Below are positions 1 to 7,800 of a DNA stretch of 8,985 bases, in pieces; the stretch's first letter is position 1, and each line of letters opens with the position of its first letter. The stretch spans positions 1 through 8,985 of the forward strand of contig JAJYGU010000159.1 in the NCBI GenBank assembly GCA_021784975.1, in the 5' to 3' direction. The notes below the pieces were generated by a model. That model did no database searches. It saw nothing but the letters and a program-made list of their open reading frames with translations, and was not told where the DNA came from. The translations under genes were made by a program, and so were the position numbers. Origin of the DNA: Planctomycetota bacterium. GTDB lineage: Bacteria; Planctomycetota; Planctomycetia; Pirellulales; Thermoguttaceae.

Positions 1-2916
1 GCCGTTGGCGTCCTCCACCGACACCACCACCGCCGGCGAAATGCCCGCCCCCGCCGCCACGTCGCTGGGCTCGGTGGTAAACACCACCTGAGCCGGCACC
101 GCCGTTACGTTGCCGGTGAGGGCTTTCAAGACCACGTCGTTGCCTGCACCGCCGACATAAGAGATTTGGAAGGTCTGCCCGCCGGCCGTAAACTGCGCGC
201 CTTCCGGCAGGCCGCTAAAGGTGCCGGTCACCGGACTGCCGCCCTCATTCTTGATGATCGTGTAGGTCTGGCCGATGATTGGTGTATAGCCGAGGGAGAC
301 GTTGAGGCTGCCATCCAGGGTGACGTTTCCGGTCACGTCCAATTGGTCGTAGTCGGTTCCGGCAGTGGGGCCGTTGAGACGGACATCGAAACCCCCACCG
401 CTTTCGAATTGAATGTTGTTGGTGGTGAGAATGCCCGGCCCGCCCGCCGTGCCGGGACTCAGCGTGCCGTAGTTGTAGACCGGATTGTAACCATACTCTG
501 TGCTGGCGGCCACGGTGCCGGTGCCCTGGAGCGTGCCGTAGTTGGAGACATCGTAGACTACGGTGTCGAGGGCGTTATCTACTTCAAGAGTGCCGTAATT
601 GGATACGGAGTACTGGATCGCGTTGGCAGAGCCGTCGAGAATCAACTCGCCGGCGTCATTGCTGTAGAGATCGTTGCCGGTGATGTTGCCATCCACTTCG
701 AGCGAGTTTCCCGAGGCCACATTGACATACAGGTCGTTGGCCAGGTTCATGTCGCCGGTCCAGACATTGTCGCCGATACTGGCAATGGTCGCCGAAGAGC
801 TGGAACTCAACAACTTGTCGCTTACGGTGATCGAGTTGTCGAGTTGGATCGTGCCGAGGCCCTCCACGTCAACGGCGGTGGCCGCCGTGCCGTCGGCTGC
901 GCCAAGGGCCTGGGAGTTTTCAACCACCAGGATGCCGCTATTGACCGTGGTCACACCGGTGTAGCTATTGGCCGCGTTCAGGATGGACTCCCCGTCGCCA
1001 TCAATGGTCAGCCCGCCCGTGCCACTAATGATGCCGTCCAGTTCGGTAGTGCCCGAGGAGTCGCTGGCGCTGATCGCAAGGTTGTGGCCGTTCAGGTCGA
1101 TGGCCCCGGAGACGGTGAAGGTGGCCCCGGCGGTGTTGGCGTTGACGACGCTCCCGTCGGTGGCGAGTTGCAGGTCCAGTCCCAGGCTGTCGCCGGATCC
1201 CTGCGAGGCAATGCTGCCGTTCAAAAGGATCTGATTGCCCGTCAGACTGTAGTTGTCGCCGGCGACCTGGATGGTACCGAAGGCGGTGCCGGGGGCGTAG
1301 TCGTTCACATTAGCGGTTTGGGCCGCCCCGGCCGGGAAGAGCAAGTTGTCGCCCGGCGAGGGGGCGACGCCGCCGCTCCAGTTATTCGCGTCGCTCCAAT
1401 TGTTGTCGCCGCCGGCCCCAGTCCAAGTATCGGCAGTGACGCGGGTCAGGACGACGTCGTTGCCGTCGCCGCCGGTATAAGAAATCTGGAAGATGTCCGA
1501 GCCGACCACCAGCAAGCCTCCCTGGGGCAAACCGTCAAAGGTGCCGCTGACCGGACTGGTGCCCTGGTTGTCGACGATCGTAAATGAGTCGCCCACGGCG
1601 GGCGTATAGCCGAGCGAAACGTTCAGACTGCCGGCCAGGGTCAGGCTGCCGGTGACGTCCAATTGATCGTAGTCGGTTCCGGCGGCGGGACCATTGAGAC
1701 GGACGTTGAAGCTGCCCGCGCTTTCGAAGGCGATATCGTTGGTAGTGAGAATGCCGGGCCCGCCCGCCGTGCCGGGACTCAGCGTGCCGTAGTTGTAGAC
1801 CGGATTGGAACCGTTCTGGGTGCCGGCGTTGACGGTGCCGTTGCCCTGGATCGTGCCGCCAACCAGGTTGTAGACACTGGAATAAGTCGCGGTGAGCAGG
1901 CCGTCCACTTCGAGGTTGCCGCCGTTGTAGACCGTGTACTGGACGGCATTGGCCGTCCCGTCGAGAATCAGGGTTCCCGCCGCGCTGCTGTAGCCGTAGT
2001 CGTTATAAAGGTCGGAGGCGGTAAGGTTGCCGCCCACTTCCAGCGAGTTGCCGGCGTTCACGTTCACGTACAACTCGTTGGTCAGGCTCATGTCGCCGGT
2101 CCAGACATTGTCGCCGACACTGGCAACGGTCGCCGAGGAACTGGAACTCAACAACTTGTCGCTGACCGTGATCGAATTCTCAAGCTGCAAGGTGGCGTTG
2201 TTCTCCACGTCGGCGGCGGTGGCCGCCGTGCCGTCGGCGGCGCCAAGGGCCTGGGCGTTTTCAACTACCAGGGTGCCGCTATCGACCGTGGTGACACCGG
2301 TGTAACTGTTGGCTGCGTTCAGGACCGACTGCCCGTCGCCGCCGATGTTCAGCCCGCCTGTGCCGCTGATAACTCCATCCAACTCGGTGGTGCCCGAGGA
2401 GTCGCTGGCGCTGACGGCAAGGTTGTGGCCGTTAAGGTCGATGGTCCCGGAGACGGTCAAGGTGGCCCCGGCGGTGTTGGCGTTGACGATGCCCTCATCG
2501 ACAGAGAGTTGCAGGTCCAGTCCCAGACTGTTGCTGGCCCCTTGCGAGGTGATGTTGCCGCCCAAAAGTATCTGGTTGCCGGTCAGACTGTAGTTGTCGC
2601 CGTCGATCTCGATCGAGCCGAAGGCAGTGCCGGCGGCGAAATCGTTGACGTTGGCGGTTTGGGCCGCTCCGGCAGGGAACACCAGGTCATCGCCGGGGCT
2701 CGGGGCCACGTTGCCTTGCCAATTGGCTGCGTCACTCCAATCGTGGTCGGTGGCGCTCAGACCGGTCCAGGTGGCTAGCGACAGAAGCCGGCGATCTTCC
2801 AGTGGCTCCAGCCGTAGCCGCGTATGGTAGTCCGGGCGGACATCTTGAGGGCGGCGTCTGCGAGCCAAAGTCAGGTGACTCCGTCGGGTGCGATGACGAC
2901 TGCCGAAAGCGAACAT
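1..2916 (-). CDS. Large planctomycete surface protein with LEPLEDR motif and tandem beta-strand-repeat modules (3' end outside window)
   Basis: The frame is open for 972 codons from ATG at 2916 to the window edge. GGAG lies 9 nt upstream of the ATG, which supports this start. Residues 1-35 are very Arg/His-rich with no hydrophobic core, so no classical Sec signal is visible. Residues 36-46 read LEPLEDRRLLS, the planctomycete extracellular motif. Two similar modules follow, at about 49-496 and 497-932. Each opens with TWTG...W.DA.NW and P.PGD.L.FPAGAAQTANVND. Each then has PATR-like autotransporter-associated beta-strand repeats (for example LTIDGDGESILNAANSYTG) and ends with YDQLDVTGS.TL.GSLNVSLGYTP and QISY.GG.GNDVVL. 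From about 933 an Ig-like domain begins (QVVFTTEPSDVAAGAGISP). Composition is rich in G, T, S, N and D with few cysteines, typical of a right-handed beta-helix exposed at the surface. An adhesive or structural role is inferred. No beta-barrel translocator or anchor can be seen because the C-terminus is missing. Confidence 0.88.
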   Translation of the reverse strand, partial: MFAFGSRHRTRRSHLTLARRRRPQDVRPDYHTRLRLEPLEDRRLLSLATWTGLSATDHDWSDAANWQGNVAPSPGDDLVFPAGAAQTANVNDFAAGTAFGSIEIDGDNYSLTGNQILLGGNITSQGASNSLGLDLQLSVDEGIVNANTAGATLTVSGTIDLNGHNLAVSASDSSGTTELDGVISGTGGLNIGGDGQSVLNAANSYTGVTTVDSGTLVVENAQALGAADGTAATAADVENNATLQLENSITVSDKLLSSSSSATVASVGDNVWTGDMSLTNELYVNVNAGNSLEVGGNLTASDLYNDYGYSSAAGTLILDGTANAVQYTVYNGGNLEVDGLLTATYSSVYNLVGGTIQGNGTVNAGTQNGSNPVYNYGTLSPGTAGGPGILTTNDIAFESAGSFNVRLNGPAAGTDYDQLDVTGSLTLAGSLNVSLGYTPAVGDSFTIVDNQGTSPVSGTFDGLPQGGLLVVGSDIFQISYTGGDGNDVVLTRVTADTWTGAGGDNNWSDANNWSGGVAPSPGDNLLFPAGAAQTANVNDYAPGTAFGTIQVAGDNYSLTGNQILLNGSIASQGSGDSLGLDLQLATDGSVVNANTAGATFTVSGAIDLNGHNLAISASDSSGTTELDGIISGTGGLTIDGDGESILNAANSYTGVTTVNSGILVVENSQALGAADGTAATAVDVEGLGTIQLDNSITVSDKLLSSSSSATIASIGDNVWTGDMNLANDLYVNVASGNSLEVDGNITGNDLYSNDAGELILDGSANAIQYSVSNYGTLEVDNALDTVVYDVSNYGTLQGTGTVAASTEYGYNPVYNYGTLSPGTAGGPGILTTNNIQFESGGGFDVRLNGPTAGTDYDQLDVTGNVTLDGSLNVSLGYTPIIGQTYTIIKNEGGSPVTGTFSGLPEGAQFTAGGQTFQISYVGGAGNDVVLKALTGNVTAVPAQVVFTTEPSDVAAGAGISPAVVVSVEDANG
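85..2772 (-). repeat. Tandem duplication of a ~1.34-kb coding module
   Basis: Two copies of one module lie head to tail inside the surface-protein gene: about 2772-1429 and 1428-121. The offset between matching positions is 1344 bp at the module start, 1341 bp over much of it and 1320 bp near its end, so all length differences are multiples of three and keep the frame. Some stretches are nearly identical. The bases at 437-487 match 1757-1807 over 51 bp without a mismatch. Other parts have diverged, mainly around the YGYSS and TYSSVYN insertions of the upstream copy. The pattern fits an intragenic duplication with later point changes, possibly with gene conversion. The exact limits are approximate. 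Confidence 0.85.
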
Positions 2917-2925
2917 GGCTGACTG

Positions 2926-2929
2926 CTCC
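2926..2929 (-). promoter_or_regulatory. Ribosome-binding site of the surface-protein gene
   Basis: The minus strand reads GGAG, then 9 nt, then ATG at 2916. This is the element that selects 2916 as the start. An ATG at 2938 is in another frame and has no such site. Confidence 0.6.
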
Positions 2930-3039
2930 AATTTTCAATACAGGTTGCCAAGCCGGCGGAGGCGGCTGTCCGGCTAGCCGTTGAGCGAGCGGTCCCTCGA
3001 CGCCTGACTTACAGAGAATCGGGTTGCCGCAGACTATTC

Positions 3040-3068
3040 AGTTTACTTGCCTGTCGCATAATTCTCAA
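3040..3068 (-). promoter_or_regulatory. Sigma-70-type promoter candidate for the surface-protein gene
   Basis: On the minus strand TTGAGA (3068-3063, 5 of 6 to TTGACA) is followed by 17 bp and then TAAACT (3045-3040, 4 of 6 to TATAAT). The predicted transcript would start near 3033, giving a leader of roughly 117 nt before the ATG at 2916. This is motif matching only. The AT-richer composition here, in an otherwise GC-rich window, supports it. Confidence 0.45.
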
Positions 3069-3087
3069 ACATTTCAGGTGGTCCAAG

Positions 3088-3115
3088 CGATTACCTGGGG
3101 ATTGTAACCGATTAC
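3088..3115 (-). promoter_or_regulatory. Candidate operator: two CGATTAC repeats 21 bp apart
   Basis: The plus strand has CGATTAC at 3088-3094 and again at 3109-3115. The spacing is 21 bp, about two helical turns, which would put both on one face of the DNA. The second copy sits in GTAACCGATTAC (3104-3115), a near-palindrome with a single mismatched pair around a central CG, as in many LacI-family operators. The block lies about 20 bp upstream of the -35 candidate at 3063-3068, where an activator would bind. Function is inferred. Confidence 0.3.
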
Positions 3116-3177
3116 GCCATCTTGGTGGCAGGCTTGTACAATATTTGGGGGGCAGAGACGTTCGCCCAGCGCAGCGG

Positions 3178-3205
3178 AAAAAGTGAGGTCAGCCTCCCGA
3201 GAGGC
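3178..3205 (-). terminator. Weak intrinsic terminator candidate after the ROK-fusion gene
   Basis: On the minus strand GCCTC-TCGG-GAGGC (3205-3192) forms a 5-bp stem with a tetraloop. A run of five T follows at 3182-3178, after 9 nt. A mutually exclusive smaller hairpin, GAGG-CTGA-CCTC, lies only 2 nt from the T run. Both are short, so termination may be inefficient. The site is about 110 nt past the ROK stop. Confidence 0.28.
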
Positions 3206-3206
3206 A

Positions 3207-3318
3207 GTTGAGCGAGGGCACGCAGAGGCCGGTACGCTCGAGGCTGGCCGGAACCGGCCACTGCTCCGTGGGGAACGCTCACGGCCCGGCTCCCTGCCGA
3301 GAGCCGGCTCCGCTCAAC
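3207..3318 (-). other. Potential structured RNA element overlapping the ROK stop codon
   Basis: On the minus strand GTTGAGCG (3318-3311, containing the TGA stop) can pair with CGCTCAAC (3214-3207) as an 8-bp closing stem. Three hairpins fit between them: CCGGCTC with GAGCCGG (3307-3301 and 3292-3286, 8-nt loop), CCGTG with CACGG (3284-3280 and 3270-3266, 9-nt loop), and TGGCCGGTTCCGGCCA (3260-3245). About 30 nt (3244-3215) remain unpaired in this model. It could be a 3'-UTR structure, an RNA gene or GC-rich coincidence. No known RNA family is recognised. Confidence 0.25.
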
Positions 3319-4705
3319 AGGTCACGTGAAACAGGGCCGCCTTGCGGCGTTTCGACTTGTTGTAGCTGTCCACCGCCTTCACGGTCGGCGAGATTTCGTA
3401 CCGGATCGAGCGTTGGGTGAGGAATTGCAGGGCATCGTCGCTCAATTGGACGTGGCTGGTCTCGCCTGCCCCGACGAACAGCACCTCCGGCCCGCCTCGG
3501 CAGACCTTAGCCACTTCCTTAGAACCGACGGTGTGGCCGGCGCCGTCCAGCTTCTTAACGAGCTTGGCCTTGCGCTTCTTCACTTTGCCCGCGACGGAGA
3601 TGGTGATGTCGCAATCATAGACCTTTCGGCCGACGGCGATCTCACCCAACCCGACGCTGGCGAGTTCCCGGTAGATCGGCCTGACGGCGAACCGCTTCTT
3701 GAAGGGACTTCGGTGGACCAGGCGGCGGGCGGCGGCCACCGCGCCCAGCACCACGGCGTCGTCGCCCAAGGCCGACAGGAGGACCTGTCCGCCCTCGCGG
3801 GCGCCGGGCAGAGGGTCGCGGCTGACGATGTCTTCAACAATCGGCATCACAAAGCGACTACAGGCCTCGATGACCCCACCGCCAAGGACGATGACCTCGG
3901 GATCCAAGAGGTGCCGCACGTTGACGCAAGCGTGGCCGAGCACTTCGGCCGCCTGGCGCATCACCCCGGTGACCAGCGGATCCTCGCGTTCCAGCGCCTT
4001 GCGGATCATGCCGCTGCGAATCACGGAGAGGTCGCCACCGGCCAACTCGGTCAGGACGCTCGTCTGCCCAGCGGCGATGCCGGACCGCAACTCGCGTTCG
4101 ATAGCCGTGCGGCTGGCCAGCGCCTCGAAGCAGCCGTGACTGCCGCAACCGCACTGGGGGCCGCCAAGCTGCATCAGCATGTGTCCAATCTCTCCTGCCG
4201 ACTCGCGGGCCCCGCGCCAGAGCTTGCCGCCGTGGACGAAACCGCTGCCGATGCCGGTGCCCACGCAGATGTACACCGCGCTGCGTGCCGAGCGGGCCGA
4301 ACCGAGCCAGGTCTCACCCAGAGCGCCGAAGTTACCGTCGTTTCCCACCGCCATCGGGGCCTTAAAGCTCGCCGCCAGGCGTGCGCCGAGAGCGACGTTG
4401 GTGAGGCTCATATTCGGAGCAATCACCACCCGCAAATTGTCCGGATCAACTACCCCCGGGACGGCAACCCCGATGGCCGTCAGGTGGTCAGCAGTGACGC
4501 TACCCTTGCGGAGCATGTCGTTCATAGCCTTTTCGATGGCGGCCACGATGTGTTCCGGTCCGCCTTGCCGCGGAGTCAGGCACTTCTCACGACCGAGGAT
4601 CTCGCCCGACTCCCGCACCAACGAGGCCTGGATCTTGGTCCCTCCCACGTCCACGCCCAGATAGAGCCGGTGCGGGGTGCCAGGTTTGACGCGACTGTTC
4701 TTCAT
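3314..4705 (-). CDS. ROK-family sugar kinase fused to a C-terminal Mth938-like domain
   Basis: The protein has 463 residues, against about 300-320 for a usual ROK kinase. Residues 14-328 form a complete ROK unit. It has the phosphate-binding DVGGTK (19-24), the catalytic aspartate in GNDGNF (Asp123), GTGIGSG (149-155), AGEIGHM with Glu172 and His175, and a zinc site formed by His175, Cys185, Cys187 and Cys192 in CGCGSHGC, followed by Glu194. These predict ATP-dependent phosphorylation of a hexose or amino sugar in the cytoplasm. No helix-turn-helix precedes the kinase, so it is an enzyme-type ROK rather than a NagC/Mlc-type repressor. Residues about 345-463 match the Mth938/AAMDC-like domain (DUF498): GEIAVGRKVYDCDITI, EVLFVGAGE, AVDSYN and the terminal FHVTC. 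The ATG at 4705 has AGGAGG 5 nt upstream. The exact sugar is not readable; glucose, N-acetylglucosamine and N-acetylmannosamine are all possible. Confidence 0.92.
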   Translation of the reverse strand: MKNSRVKPGTPHRLYLGVDVGGTKIQASLVRESGEILGREKCLTPRQGGPEHIVAAIEKAMNDMLRKGSVTADHLTAIGVAVPGVVDPDNLRVVIAPNMSLTNVALGARLAASFKAPMAVGNDGNFGALGETWLGSARSARSAVYICVGTGIGSGFVHGGKLWRGARESAGEIGHMLMQLGGPQCGCGSHGCFEALASRTAIERELRSGIAAGQTSVLTELAGGDLSVIRSGMIRKALEREDPLVTGVMRQAAEVLGHACVNVRHLLDPEVIVLGGGVIEACSRFVMPIVEDIVSRDPLPGAREGGQVLLSALGDDAVVLGAVAAARRLVHRSPFKKRFAVRPIYRELASVGLGEIAVGRKVYDCDITISVAGKVKKRKAKLVKKLDGAGHTVGSKEVAKVCRGGPEVLFVGAGETSHVQLSDDALQFLTQRSIRYEISPTVKAVDSYNKSKRRKAALFHVTC

Positions 4706-4710
4706 GCGAA

Positions 4711-4716
4711 CCTCCT
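4711..4716 (-). promoter_or_regulatory. Strong ribosome-binding site of the ROK-fusion gene
   Basis: The minus strand reads AGGAGG, then TTCGC, then ATG. This is a full-strength Shine-Dalgarno at 5-nt spacing. It is the best in the window and fixes the start at 4705. Confidence 0.8.
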
Positions 4717-4729
4717 TGCCGGCGATCGA

Positions 4730-4771
4730 ATATCAGTCCCGCCGAGTTGTATATCAGCCCGGCCGAGTTGT
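4730..4771 (-). promoter_or_regulatory. Two 21-bp tandem repeats upstream of the ROK gene (operator/promoter candidate)
   Basis: The segments 4730-4750 and 4751-4771 are adjacent direct repeats of 21 bp with 19 identical positions. On the minus strand each begins ACAACTCGGC and ends CTGATAT. They lie 25-66 bp upstream of the ATG at 4705, where a promoter is expected. A -35-like TTTACA (4774-4769) and a -10-like TATACA (4753-4748) overlap them, but the 15-bp gap is short. Two copies at exactly 21 bp would place a bound protein twice on the same DNA face. They do not resemble the AT-rich sites of enterobacterial NagC/Mlc. Binding is inferred. Confidence 0.45.
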
Positions 4772-4868
4772 AAAGCAGGCGCTGCCGACAATTTTCGGCG
4801 GCTACTTGACGACCGGCTTGTCCAAACCCTCGTCGCCGGTCCGCGAAGCATGTCACTGCAAGGATAGG

Positions 4869-7800
4869 TCACGACCCGGACCTTGGCACCCAGCCCCGGA
4901 TCCTCAGATTGCGGATCGAGCCGTGAAAGGCGTAGGACGGGCCGGGCTGATCGTACTGCCCGACACGCAGCATGCGGCGGCACGCAGACATCGGCAACTC
5001 TTCCACCGAGGTGTATAACTTGCCGTCGATGAAGAGGTCCGCCTTCAGGCCGTCGAATTCCCAGCGGAGCGAATACCATTTTCCCCTCTGGACCTGGGGT
5101 CCGAGCACGTCGCCGCCGGTGGTGCGGATCATGAGTTGGCCGCCGAGGATCTGGAAGAACCAGCCGTCGACCTGCCATTGACCGTGCGACAGCAGGACCG
5201 GCATGTCGTCCAGCCGGTCGGCCTGGAACTCGAAACTCACCGTCCCGCCGCCGCTCAGATTGAACAAGTCGTCGTGGGCCAATTCCAGGTGGCCGCGACC
5301 GGTGAAGTGCACCGCGCCGCCCGCAACCTCAAGCTTGCCTTGGGGCTTGGCCCTGGCGATTACGTCGGCCACAACCACTTCCCGAAGCTTGTCGTTGGGC
5401 CAGCGCAAGCTCACCTCCAGCCCCGACAACCTTCGCCCGACCTGGTTGACGGGCGTGATCCGATACGTGGTCTGGCCGGGGTCGAGTTTCGCCGCAATTT
5501 GATGTGTGCCCATGTGCACGGCCGGGACGTCAGCCACAAAGGCAAACTTGCCCGCGGAGTTCGGTCCGGCCCTCTCGATCGTATAACCGGAGATCTGCCA
5601 AGTATCAGGCGGCGGCCATAGGATCGTCGCTCGTGTCTTGCCCCAGCGGACCCGTGGCTTGAGGACAATGGGCGCCGTCGAGTCGGGTGAGGCGGCTGAG
5701 AGGGCTGCCTGGGCCAACACCCGGCCATCGCGGCAGGCCTCGACACGGTATTGATGCCTGGCCGCGGGACGCGTCGGGCCGTCCGGATAGAACGCAACGC
5801 ACGTCTCCGCGGCCAGCACCTCGTCGCGGTAGACCTTATAGTATTCGGCCTCGGCAACCTCGTTCCATCTCAGCATGAAGGGAAATTGGGAACTGCTGGT
5901 ACAGCCGATCGTGAGCCTCGGCTGCGCTGCCAGCGGAACGAACGGCCGCGGAGCCTCATCGACCGCTGTTGGCGGCATCACGGTCACCGCCTGGGGACCC
6001 CAGGCCGGCGAGGCGGCCGGCAGGCGATCGAACGAAAACGCGATCTCCACGCCCGGCGAAACCAGCTCGCCGCCCGGCAGAACTGCGCGGCAGACCCAGC
6101 CCTTGACCGGATTCAGTTCCAATGTCTTCCAGGCAGGCTGTCCCAGGGTCCGATAGTGCATCCAGGCCGGCTTGCCGCCCAGTACGATCGGCATCAGTTC
6201 CAGGTCTTCGCCTTGCGGTACGGAGGCAATCAGGCGGGGAAGCACAATTTCCGGCTGCGGCGTCCATTTGGGCGCCGGAAGGTCTTCGGGCTCCCGTCCC
6301 AAGGTCGCCAGGCAACGGCCGCGCAGCTCGCGCCAAGCATAGACCGCCTTGGTGTTGATAGTGGCCAACACGCCGTATTCGCCGCGGGTCGTCAAGCGGC
6401 TGGCAAAGACTCGCAAAGCGTTGGCCAGATCGCCCGTGTCGAGGGTCGCCAGGGCATCTGCCGCGTTGCCCGAATCCAGAAGTTGCTGGGCCTTCACGGC
6501 CGCGATCTCGGCGTGCGAATAGGCCAGCGTCCAGTCGATCCGCGCCAGGAGCCAACGCACCCGCGGGGCGCTCCGGCCCGCCTTGGGCAACAGGGCCGCC
6601 ACTTGCCTACGGAGAACCTGCAACTGCTTGATTTTCTCCGGGGTCCCCGGGCCAAACTGGAAGCTGCCGCACTCTGATTGGCCGGCCCCGCCCACCCAGC
6701 GCCAGCCCATACTGTCCAGCCGGGAATGAATCCGGGCCATATCGCCCGCAATGGCGGCCGAGTAGCAGCGGGCAGCGAGTTGCTCGAAGAACTCCTCGGC
6801 TGTCAGGCCCGGCTGCCAGGCGTAGTCCACCAGGTAGGCCAGGTTCTCTTCGATGTCGCGGGTCCGCCAGTGGATGCCCAAGATGCCTTGGCAGCCCTTT
6901 CGGTGTGCATCAGCAGCAACCCCTTCGAAGGTGTGGACATTGGGCTGCGGATGCCACTGATCGCCGTCGCATTCCAGCCAGGGAATCGGCCAGCGCTGGC
7001 GATCGGGGGCAAACTCGCCGTAGATTGCGTCCACCCGGGGGTGCGGCCGAATCATATCCAGTGAAGCGAAAACCACGTCTCGCGGCAAAAGCTTATCGAG
7101 CCCCTCGTAATACTCTTCCGAACACAGATACTCGTCGCCGCCCCAGCCGCTGACGACCAGCCGCGGCGGGTCTTGCCGTTGATGGATGACCCGACAGGCG
7201 AGCCGTGCAAACTGCTCCAAACGCGCCCCTTCAAGGGCCCGCGCAGCCCGCGAAGCTGGATCCATCCTTAGATAATCGCCGCGGTTGAGTTTGGAATCGA
7301 CGATGCGGCGAAACGTCGTCCGACGGGCCGCCGCATACGGTTCCAGAGCGCTGCCCGGCTTGAAGGTCTCGCGGAGGAGGTTGTCTTCGCGGTAGCCCGG
7401 ACCCGCCTGAGCCTCGCTTTGCCAGATCCATAGGTAATCAGCCGCCGGATATTCGTCCAACAGCCGTTTGAGCCGCTTGACGACGATCTTGCGGGTAGCC
7501 GGGTTGGTGGGGTCGCCCGTAACCTCGAAGCCAATGCAGGTGTGAACGCCGCGCCGTCTGGCGTAGTCGAAGGCGTCGCGGACCACATCCTGTTCGCGGC
7601 GGATGACCGCACTGGGATCGTCGTGGGACTGGGTGGTGGCGGCGCCAAAATAATCGTCGGCGAAAAGCTTGTCGGTGCCGAAAGCGAACTCACCGGTAGC
7701 CATCGAGTGCGTGCCCCAAGTAGGACTCCTGGTGTTCAGCAGTCGGCCGCCCCACTGCATTTTGCCGGCTTCCTCGTAGGCCGCAAACGGCTCGTGGTCG

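Larger units (their letters stand above)
2917..3313. other. 397-bp spacer between the ROK-fusion gene and the surface-protein gene
   Basis: No convincing gene is seen here. Reading along the minus strand it holds in order: a hairpin-rich stretch just after the ROK stop (down to about 3192), a weak terminator candidate (3178-3205), two CGATTAC repeats (3088-3115), a promoter candidate (3040-3068), a GC-rich leader containing the 10-bp palindrome CGGCTAGCCG (2971-2980), and the ribosome-binding site of the surface-protein gene. The 10-mer gttgagcgag occurs twice on the plus strand, at 2980 and 3207. Confidence 0.7.

Noticed and set aside
166..1587. 473-codon plus-strand open frame (and a similar one at 1663-2778)
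   Set aside because: Both are mirror images of the repeated surface-protein modules. Their mutual similarity is explained by the duplication on the other strand.
1..2916. Classical type V autotransporter
   Set aside because: The passenger-like repeats fit, but no C-terminal beta-barrel is visible in the window and the N-terminus is of planctomycete LEPLEDR type, so this assignment is unsupported.
2732..2938. 68-codon minus-strand frame from ATG at 2938
   Set aside because: It overlaps the surface-protein start in another frame, stops early and lacks a ribosome-binding site. The 2916 frame carries LEPLEDR and runs open to the window edge.
3207..3318. tRNA-like cloverleaf
   Set aside because: The stems have the wrong lengths and order, there is no TTCGA-type T loop or plausible anticodon arm, and the 112-nt span is too long.
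4730..4771. CRISPR or mobile-element repeat
   Set aside because: There are only two abutting copies with no spacers, no inverted termini and no transposase or cas gene nearby.
3326..4867. 513-codon open frame on the plus strand opposite the ROK-fusion gene
   Set aside because: The minus-strand frame has full ROK and Mth938-like motifs and a strong ribosome-binding site. The plus frame has no recognisable domain, and long antisense frames are common in GC-rich genes.
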